Part shown: positions 56,516 through 64,000 of the stretch, in pieces
How the letters are laid out: each line of letters starts with the position of its first letter
Numbering within the stretch: position 1 is the stretch's first letter
From: Mactra quadrangularis
Taxonomy: Eukaryota > Mollusca > Bivalvia > Venerida > Mactridae
Direction: 5' to 3'
Assembly: GCA_025267735.1 (NCBI GenBank)
Contig: CM046307.1
Location: 35,455,231 to 35,519,230 of the forward strand
Length of the DNA stretch: 64,000 nt
Notes under the pieces: generated by a model
Database searches by the model: none
Told to the model about the DNA's origin: nothing
The model's input: only the letters and a program-made list of their open reading frames with translations
Position numbers and translations under genes: made by a program

Positions 56516-56911
56516 TGAGTTTATCAACAATAATAACCTTAACAAAATTTCTGAATTTCCTTGTTTTTGTTGACAAGTATGAAAGATCAGACTGCTCCCA
56601 TGTGTTAGAGAATATCGTGATAGAAGTCGCTACTGAAATCATATTCTAGAATTTGTAAACCAGTCAAACTATGATCTTAGTCATTAGACGCTCTCTATAA
56701 AAAATCGGTAGACGCTCATTAAGAAATCTATAAAACCATATTAAGTGGGTTGAACCAGTAATTGTTAGGGAAATCACTGATAAAAGCTTAATTTTATGTC
56801 ATTTATTTTATTTAAATCATTGAAATTAATGCGCAAACATATAAGTAATAGATTAGCGAAAATCATGAAGCTACACTATAAGTAAATTGTTTGTGACTCA
56901 CTCATCAAGTT

Positions 56912-57021
56912 GTCAGGATGGCCGAGTGGTCTAAGGCGCCAGACTCAAGATGATTATTCGTCTTTACTAAGAGTGTTCTGGTCCACGTATGTGGGCGTGG
57001 GTTCGAATCCCACTTCTGACA
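56912..57021 (+). tRNA. tRNA-Leu (anticodon CAA) with a 26-base intron
   Basis: A complete cloverleaf: acceptor GTCAGGA paired with TTCTGAC, discriminator A, A box TGGCCGAGTGG, anticodon stem CCAGA/TCTGG, a long variable arm as in class II tRNAs, and B box GGTTCGAATCCC. Anticodon CAA is at 56946-56948. The intron 56950-56975 follows the purine at position 37, the standard place, and tRNA-Leu(CAA) genes in animals commonly carry one. Pol III T-runs follow within 15 bases. It decodes UUG. It lies 410 bp upstream of the NRBP1 start codon and on the opposite strand. Confidence 0.96.
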
Positions 57022-57369
57022 CATCTTTTATTTTGCTTTTTAATAAATTACGTTCGTTATTTGCTATTGCATCTATTAATAATTTTCTATGAATTATAAA
57101 TGTAAAATTAAAAAAAAATAGCTGTCATTGAGATCTTAACAAGGATTTCTTTGACCTTCCATGTCACAAATTTTTCATAGTATACAATAAGAAAAATTAA
57201 ATGTGGCAATTGTGTTTCATGTTGAATGTGAAAATAATTTACTCTCTATTTACACATCAACATTGATATTAGTGTCTTCACACAGGCTTCTAATTAATAT
57301 GAGAAAGTTGTAAAAAGACGTCGCTGAAGTTAGCAAATTTTTTTTGCTAGCAAAATTGGCCACAGACCA

Positions 57370-58800
57370 TCCGAGTGCTGATTTTATACACAAAACGTAA
57401 AGTACCGGCAATAATTGGTCTCTGGATAATCGGACCTCTCGCCCGGTATACGCCAGTACCGGGCCAAATTGCTTAAACTCGACGTTCGAGTCCTGAAACA
57501 TGGCCCACCCGAGTGCTGATTTTATACACAAAACGTAAAGTTCCGACACTTAGTGGTCTCTGGCCCGAGCCCACGGAATTTTCCCAGGGTGGCCACTGTG
57601 CCCACGTGATAGCCCTAGGTCAGACCTCTCGCCTGGTATACGCCAGTACCGGGCAAAATCGCTTAAACTCGACGTTCGAGCCCTGAAACATGGCCCATCC
57701 GAGTGCTGATTTTATACACAAAACGTAAAGTACCGACACTTTGTGGTCTCTGGCCCGAGCCCACGGAAATTTTCCAGGGTGGCCACTGTGCCCACGTGAT
57801 AGCCCTATGTCGGACCTCACGCCTGGTATACGCCAGTACCGGGCGAAATCGCTTAAACTCGACGTTCGAGCCCTGAAACATGGCCCATCCGAGTGCTGAT
57901 TTTATACACAAAACGTAAAGTACCAACACTAAGTGGTCTCTGGCCCGAGCCCACGGAATTTTCCCAGAGTGGCAACTTTGCCCACGTGATAGCTCTAGGT
58001 CAGACCTCTCGCCTGGTATACGCCAGTACCGGGCGAAATCGCTTAAACTCGACGTTTGAGCCCTGAAACATGGCCCATCCGAGTGCTGATTTTATACACA
58101 AAACGTAAAGTACGACACTTAGTGGTCTCTGGCCCGAGCCCACGGAATTTTTCCAGAGTGGTCTTTGTGCCCACGTGATAGCTCTTGGTCGGTCCTCATT
58201 CCTTGTATACGCCTGTACCCGGCGAAATCGCTTTAACATGAGATTCGAGCCCTGAAACATTGCCCGTTTGAGTGCTGATTTTATCCACATAACGTTAAGT
58301 TCCGACTTTTAGTGGTCTCTTGCCCGAGTCGACGGAATTTTCTAAGGGTGGCCACTATGCCCACGTGATAGCCCTAGGTATAACCTCTTGCCTTGTATAC
58401 GCCAGTACCCGGCTTAATCACTTTAACTCTGGATTCGAGCCATGAAACATGGCCCATCTGAAATCTGTTTTATCCACAAAACGTTAAGTAACGACTTTTA
58501 GTGGTCTCTGGCCCAAGCCCAAGGAATTTTCACAGGATGGCCACTGTGCCCACGTGATAGCCTTAGGTCGGACCTCTTGCCTGGTATGCGCCAGTACCCG
58601 GCAAAATCGCTTTAACTCGACGTTCGAGCCCTGAAACATTGCCATTCTAAGTGCTGATTTTATCCACAAAACGTTATGTACCGACTTTAAGTGGTCTCTG
58701 GCCCGAGCCAACGGAATTTTCTAAGGGTGGCCACTATGTTCACGTGATAGCCCTAGGTCTAATCTCTCGCCTGGTATACGCCAGTACCCGGCTTAATCGC
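57370..58800 (+). repeat. 190-bp satellite, left block (about 7.5 units)
   Basis: GAGTGCTGATTTTATACACA recurs at 57511, 57701, 57891 and 58081, spaced exactly 190 bp, then more diverged near 58270, 58460 and 58650. Each unit carries GTGGTCTCTGGCCCGAGCC, CCCACGTGATAGCC and TGGTATACGCCAGTACC. The minus-strand frames of 60-99 codons are repeat translation. Confidence 0.9.
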
Positions 58801-58804
58801 TTTA

Positions 58805-60855
58805 GACTCAATCCCAATTAAGGTGGACATATGGGCATATTTTTTTTCATTTTTTTCATGTCATCAAATGTGAGTTTTAAATCAATTAAAGGCATTGTAG
58901 ACATATTCTGTACGCAGTATAAAAATCTTTTCAGCTGGGCTAGTATACTTTTTTAGATATAGGCTGATGAAAGGTCACACCTAGCATTAATAAATGTGCT
59001 TATGAAAATCGAACATGTGCTGTAAATTTCACTTATTTAAAAGTAGTAATGGTCAAGCTGTTGAGAAATTCAATACGGTTGCATTCTATAAGATATTATG
59101 TTTCGGAATAAATGATAAAGACTGAAGAGTAAACCAAATACTTTCAGAAAAACATAAACATTGAATACGCTATTTTCATTAGTTTTATTTGTTTTAAAAA
59201 TGTCATTCATATCAACTGTTCCAGAATGATACAAACAAGTTAAATATAGAATGTAACTGTTTAAAATAGTTAGATACCATTGTCTTAGTGTTATAACAAA
59301 ACGTTGTGTGCATGTGAACCACCACAAAGCAACCAATAAAGAATATAATTGTTGTCCCGTACGTTAGCAAAATTGGCTCGTACGTTATATACTTCAGTTT
59401 GGTCATCTAAACTATTGATAACTCAGTTAAACGGCAAGAATACAACTAACATTGTTGTGTAATTTGTTTTACAATTCATTGTACTTGTGTTTTACATATA
59501 AAACTACTATAATATATCTCAATTACAATAATTACGCGAACCATTTTCATTTTTCCAAGAGAACAACATTCAACAATTTTGTGACAAGTTTAACAAAGAA
59601 ACATAGCAAACTAACGCATAAACTAATAAAAGCTTTTTAGTAGTGGGGTAACATTTGATTTACAACCATCAAATCAACCGGCAAATGCATGTTTAGACAA
59701 TTCTACAGTGTCCCGTACGTTATTAAATAAGTAAGATAATGTATGAACCTGATCAAATTATTGCAGTGTGTGCTAAAATGGTTCTAAAGTTATAATTTGA
59801 TCAAACGAGGCATTGTTTTAATTATCATTTCAAATCTAGATGGTATTCAATTAAGAACAATGCAAACTATTCATTATTTATTGCAAATAATAAGTACTAT
59901 AACTTATTTTCCCGTCACTCTTGTTAGTTACTTTTGAACATCACCAATTTCATTATAATTGCCGTTCCCATAATATTTTCGTCTGTGAAGATTAAATGCA
60001 TGTTAAGGAACCTTATAAGAGCAATATATCATGAATATTCAGACGATTATCAATTATTGTGTCACATTTTGTCCCGTACGTTACGGACTCGTACGTTATT
60101 TTTCATTTTGTTTTTACTGGTTTTTTGTGTGTCACAAATATGCACTTTAAATTAATTATAAAAACACTTTATAAACTTTTTATTTAATCATTGAAGATCA
60201 GTTCAATGAAGAATTTATATATCTATTTGAAAAAGTTTGTTAGATAATTTGATTTTACTAATTGTCCCGTTCGTTACGTGGTGAAAATTACGATTCATTT
60301 TTTAATAAATGAGCTCATAAATTACCGATACCAATAAAATGTCAGCTAAAATGAATATCTTATCATTAGGATATAACTTTATGGACTTTACTTGCACAAA
60401 AATAGTTTGTAAAGAGTGCAAAGCTGTGAGATTAATGAAGGCTTTAAATAAATGTCCCGTACGTTATCGGAGTTTGGAGACAACGTTTGTTGTATGAGGT
60501 GTGGAAAATTATTTTTGAATTTACATTATAATATGTGTTTTTCTTGAGGATTTAGTAATACTTGACATATTAAAGATATATTTAATTGGAAATCTGTCTG
60601 AATTTTTTAACAATTTAAAACTCACTGTAAGAATTTGTCATTGGAGACATAGGGATTTTCTACACCCTAGCTGAATTAAGAGACAATATTTTGAAAAAAT
60701 CGAAGTTTTCTTCACGAAATATGTCGTTTATACTTTTACTATAGCACTATCACTTGTAAATATGCATTTCATTTACATAAATTCTGTAAGTTAAATTCCT
60801 GGAAACTTGATAAACGTTGGAGACATCAAATGTACATTCTAAGTGGGAATGAGTC
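58805..60855. mobile_element. 2.05 kb element with TTTA duplication and repeated TGTCCCGTACGTTA box
   Basis: Inverted ends GACTCAATCCCAATTAAG and GACTCATTCCCACTTAGA match at about 20 of 26 positions. TTTA is duplicated (58801-58804 and 60856-60859) and the satellite continues in register on both sides. The interior is AT-rich and non-coding, with TGTCCCGTACGTTA at 59353, 59709, 60070, 60263 (one change) and 60453, plus CTCGTACGTTA at 59377 and 60088. Confidence 0.8.
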
Positions 60856-60861
60856 TTTAAC

Positions 60862-61230
60862 TCTGGATTCGAGCCATGAAACATGGCCCATCTGAATGCT
60901 GAGTTTATACACCAAACGTTATGAACCGACTTTAAGTGGTCTTTGGTTCAAGCCCATGGAATTTTCCCAGGGTAGCCACTATGTTCAAGTGATAGCCCTA
61001 GATCAGACCTCACGCGTGGTATCCGCCGTATCCGGCCAAATCGCTTTAACATGAGATTCGAGCCCTGAAACATGGCCCATCTGAGTGCTGATTTTATACA
61101 CAAAACGTAAAGTACCGACATTTTGTTATTTCTGGTCCAATCCATGGAATTCTCTAAGGGTAGCCACTATGCCAACGAGATAACCCTGAGTCAGACCTCT
61201 AACGTGGTATACACCATTATCCCAGTAAAA
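60862..61230 (+). repeat. 190-bp satellite, right block (about 2 units)
   Basis: Continues the left block in the same orientation (CTGGATTCGAGCCATGAAAC, AGTGGTCTTTGG, GTGCTGATTTTATACACAAA). The units are more diverged than those in the centre of the left block. Confidence 0.85.
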
Positions 61231-61335
61231 AAAATGCTAGCCATAATAGCACTTTGTGGCCAATTTTGCTAGCAAAAAAAATTTGCTAACTTCAGCGACG
61301 TCTAAACCAAGCCGGATTTCAAGTCGCGTGTTTCA

Positions 61336-61575
61336 TTAACATGTACATAAACTTGGTTTCGAGGAAAAGCTACGGTCAGTTGAAATTTTAAAACGTGCAG
61401 ATAATTCGTTTGTCACGTGATCCATTAATTGTTTAGAGGTTTGATTTGATTGGAGTGAATCAATTAAAGAATTCAATCGCTCTCGAACAATGTGTCTGAC
61501 ACGTACCTTTTCTACACATTTATTTATACTGATGGATTCTGTTTGCAATCTCTCGTTTTCATGTAAATTTCTACA
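61336..61575 (-). CDS. Possible terminal coding exon of an unknown upstream gene
   Basis: An open minus-strand frame without its own ATG, preceded by a plausible acceptor (ATATTTGTAG). It reads NLHENERLQTESISINKCVE and VRHIVRERLNSLIDSLQ, then a KQLMDHVTNELSARFKIS segment and a stop. Composition (charged, heptad-like) is less random than other frames nearby. No family recognised and no poly-A signal before the transposon at 61303. It could be the last exon of a gene off the right edge, or chance. Confidence 0.25.
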   Translation of the reverse strand, partial: CRNLHENERLQTESISINKCVEKVRVRHIVRERLNSLIDSLQSNQTSKQLMDHVTNELSARFKISTDRSFSSKPSLCTC

Positions 61576-61691
61576 AATATATAGAAATGCTAAGAAATAG
61601 AGAGAATTGTATTGTTGCCGTCTGATAATAAAGGGTCTGTTTTTAATATATCAAAGTCAGTGGTCAGAACTAGACAATCAGCCGTTGATGC

Positions 61692-61762
61692 ATTCTCGTT
61701 CCCCGAGTCTAGCAGGATACTCAATACTATTGAGAATCTTAGTAGAGTCTAGGAACGAGAAC
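61692..61762. mobile_element. 71-bp hairpin insertion with 11-bp direct repeats
   Basis: GCCGTTGATGC occurs immediately on both sides (61681-61691 and 61763-61773). The insert is a stem-loop (TTCTCGTTCC...GGAACGAGAA). Confidence 0.6.
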
Positions 61763-61872
61763 GCCGTTGATGCGACATAGTCAATTACGGATTTGTTCCT
61801 GAAATAAATTAAGCCAACGTTGGATTTGTTTCGATGTGAGATCTTTAGATGTTTAGATTTATCACTTTCGAG

Positions 61873-62005
61873 TTCGCTTCCTGGTTCCCAACCACTGTCA
61901 GGATAAAGTTTCTTGCTCAAGGAAACAATGGCGTAGGTTTTTGGATGGGTTCGAACCAACGCGGAGTTGACTATTCAACGTCGTGACCGCTCGGCTTTTG
62001 CGTCA
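61873..62005 (-). repeat. tRNA-derived SINE, minus-strand copy
   Basis: Minus strand: GCCGAGCGGTCACGACG, then GGTTCGAACCCATCC and the CAAGAAACTTTATCCTG tail. Same family as 42480-42660. Confidence 0.75.
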
Positions 62006-62498
62006 AATTTCAATAAAAAGCAATTCATGCGAATTGGGTTTTACGGCTTTGTGAGATTCTGCTGAGAGGAATATTTAATTATTGCAAAATTGTATGTTTA
62101 CTGATTTAAACGTTTTGTTGCTTATAATATTCGAATTCATGATTTAAGTATGAATCAGATTGGACGAAATTTTTCATAGCACCAATTCGCCCGTTCATGT
62201 CATCATAAAAAAATGAAAACAGAACATCTTTCTGCAATTTCATTTTCGAATGTGAATAAATGGTCTTCGTTTGGGAATCGAGAGTTTTCAGGAGGTATAC
62301 ATGACGCCAAATATACAGTCTTCAGAATTAGAACTACCCAATTTGAGTGATAACCATAAAACATACTAAGAATTGCCAAGTAAGACATAAGTAGTATTTT
62401 TTTAGTATTGTACGCGCTCTATTAGTACTATTTATTGAGAAGGTAGTCCTGTCCACCAACGAGACCCGGAAGCTATATAAATGATCTATTATCTGTAT
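62006..62498. other. Stretch without recognised gene
   Basis: ACCCGGAAGC (ETS-like) and TATATAAA lie side by side at about 62464-62481, which is promoter-like, but the following sequence is a transposon and no plus-strand exon is seen. Confidence 0.35.
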
Positions 62499-63681
62499 AT
62501 GTTACAGGCAGTTTGTAAATTTAGGCAATTTGTATAGTAAATGCCTGAAATGTTTAGGCAATTTGTAAATTGCCTGGCCATTTTAGGCTTTTTATAAATT
62601 TACTAAAATTCCTAGTCAATTTACAAAATGCCTGAAGAGTTAGCTCAATATTTTACACATTGCCTAAATGTAGTTTATGAGTATAAAATATGAGGATTGT
62701 ATTGCTTTTGATCGCAAGATCGTTTGAAAAAGGTCATCTCTCCTCTGTTTACATTAAAATATTGTCTATGGTTAACTGAATCACTTGCCGCAGCCCATGA
62801 CAACAATATCCCAAGGGAAAACCATCAAATGTGAATATTAGCATGCAAAATATTGCATTTTTACATTCACAACACGTTTTAGTTCCATCTGATTGAGAAT
62901 TGTAGAGTGTCTGGCAATATTGTAGCTATTCAACTATGTGTATTGTGTCTACTGTAATTTCAAGAAATAGTTATGTTATCAATACACCATATAAGATTCA
63001 TAATTATTGTTCAACAATCTTAGGTCTGACTGACAGCTTCTTTACCAATAGCAGACATTGAGCTTATGTCTGAAGACAGTTTCACGCTAAATAACTCTAC
63101 TCTGTCTTCGTAGTGATAAAATTTCATAAGAAAATACAGTTGATAAAAATCCCTTTTTTGAAACACAGAACAATACATTATACAGGCTGCCAGTAATGTC
63201 CGAAAAGTATTTGTTGTTTCTGCCAAGACACGCAAATTTCTATTTAAATCCACATCGACCCATTCTACAATCACTTTCAAGAGATCAAGGATGACACAGT
63301 TTAAATTTACCATGCACAAGGTCACTATCAGTCCATTCGCAAGCCATTTTTTTCGGACTGCAATACAGTATGTTGGTGCCCTCCAATTAAAATGTATGAC
63401 TAAATTGTGAACGTTTTTCTATACTAGCCATATCATTATTTGGACGAAAATAATGTTTAACCATTATTACTCATTAAGCTTTACATCTATCAATTCAAAA
63501 ATATATCTCTGGCACTTTCAGACAATTTGTAAAAAAAGCGCTTGAAATTTCAGCCAATTTGTAAAATGCCTAGATATTTTCAGGCATTTAACAAAATGCC
63601 TGACGCTTTTAGGCAATTTACAAAATGCCTGATTTTTAGGCATTTTAAAAATTGCCTAAATTTACGAATTGCCTGTAACAT
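62499..63681. mobile_element. 1.2 kb element with iterated GGCAATTTGTAAA ends
   Basis: Both ends begin ATGTTACAGGCA and continue through repeated TTTAGGCAATTTGTA and TGCCTGA motifs for about 150 bp, in inverse orientation. The interior has a minus-strand frame of about 100 codons (63325-63020) with protein-like composition but no recognised family. Confidence 0.75.
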
Positions 63682-63717
63682 ATAAATGCTTTAAGCACAA
63701 GTTAACTGTTGACATAT

Positions 63718-63985
63718 TTTGTTGGGTTTAACGCCTTAGCAGCACATTGTACAGGTCATATAACGGCGACAAGCGCACCTAACCAAACTTTCCTGGACCC
63801 TGGTCTATTACCAGTTCCTACCTACCCTTCCACAAGGCCGGAAACCTCTCCATATACCTTATTAATGGGGGAAAATTGACATTATTGTCAAATTTTTATG
63901 AAAGGGTATAACCTTCCCGAATGGGATTTGAATCTTCAGGACAGTAGACTCGAAATCCAGCACGTTACCAACTGCAGGTTCTGTT
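63718..63985 (-). repeat. SINE of the second family, unbroken copy
   Basis: GGGTTTAACGCCTTAGCAGC, CACATTGTACAGGTCATATA and CCTGGACCCTGG form the tail. The tRNA-like head on the minus strand is at 63895-63985. Compare 42850-44035 and 22335-22480. Confidence 0.65.
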
Positions 63986-64000
63986 GAAATATTATTGAAG

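Larger units (their letters stand above)
57316..61303. mobile_element. 4 kb element with identical 49-bp inverted repeats and a 190-bp satellite
   Basis: 57316-57364 and 61255-61303 are identical in inverse orientation over 49 bp (AGACGTCGCTGAAGTTAGCA ... AAAATTGGCCACA), and each can form its own small hairpin around GCAAATTTTTTTTGC. Inside are two blocks of the same 190-bp satellite in the same orientation, separated by a nested 2.05 kb element (58805-60855). Without it the element is about 1.9 kb. No coding sequence. Confidence 0.85.

Noticed and set aside
57250..58711. Minus-strand frames repeating VLYVLCIKSALGWAMFQGSN
   Set aside because: They follow the 190-bp satellite exactly and change frame with it.
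57370..58800. Regularly spaced repeats as a CRISPR-like array
   Set aside because: Whole 190-bp units repeat, with no unique spacers, in an animal genome.
61336..61548. ENY2-like small protein
   Set aside because: A superficial resemblance of charged helices only; characteristic ENY2 residues are absent.
62446..62498. ETS plus TATA promoter for a plus-strand gene
   Set aside because: The sequence immediately downstream is a transposon end, and no exon follows within the window.

Overview
This is a window of animal nuclear DNA, most likely from a bivalve mollusc (inference). It is AT-rich and intron-rich, with small exons bounded by GT-AG splice sites. Its many interspersed repeats (tRNA-derived SINEs, tandem-unit elements ending in hairpins, hAT, Tc1/mariner and TTAA-type DNA elements, and arrays built on motifs such as GTGACCTTGACCTTTGACC) are the kind abundant in clam, mussel and oyster genomes.

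The backbone is one minus-strand gene for nuclear receptor-binding protein, the pseudokinase NRBP1/MADM. Twelve coding exons can be placed, from the start codon at 56498-56496 down to position 30. All splice phases fit, giving 372 codons plus two bases. The last roughly 160 codons (estimated from the 535-residue vertebrate protein) lie beyond the left edge. The introns are large: intron 1 is about 14 kb, intron 3 about 17.5 kb and intron 6 about 12 kb.

Inside intron 3, on the opposite strand, are two nested and related two-exon genes, here called A (28776-32254) and B (35371-38040). Each has a short first exon coding for a signal peptide and ending in phase 1. Each second exon starts a mature protein with a Cys-Gln-Leu motif and an alpha-helical-looking domain of about 85 residues shared by both. 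The tails then diverge: Met/Gly-rich in A, and about twelve copies of an 11-residue Met-Gly-Trp-Gln-x-Pro repeat in B. I recognise no named family. This pair is the best candidate for something undescribed.

Upstream of the first NRBP1 coding exon is an intron-containing tRNA-Leu(CAA) gene on the plus strand (56912-57021). The rest of the window is mobile and repetitive DNA, often nested. Left part (0-22 kb): SINE pieces, a decayed Tc1-like element, a 3.6 kb tandem array with an exact 1,017-bp duplication inserted into another repeat, and a hyper-palindromic TTTCG/CGAAA foldback. Middle (22-48 kb): tandem-unit repeats starting AACAAGAG, a decayed mariner-type element, TTAA-flanked elements and a hAT element that splits a SINE. 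Right part (48-64 kb): several terminal-inverted-repeat elements whose ends or interiors are built from short iterated motifs (GACATTTCGACCCC; TGTCCCGTACGTTA; GGCAATTTGTAAA), a hAT element with a clean 8-bp target duplication, an 850-bp foldback split by a 1.7 kb insertion, and a 190-bp satellite between perfect 49-bp inverted repeats.

All calls come from reading the sequence by eye. Boundaries of degenerate repeats are approximate.
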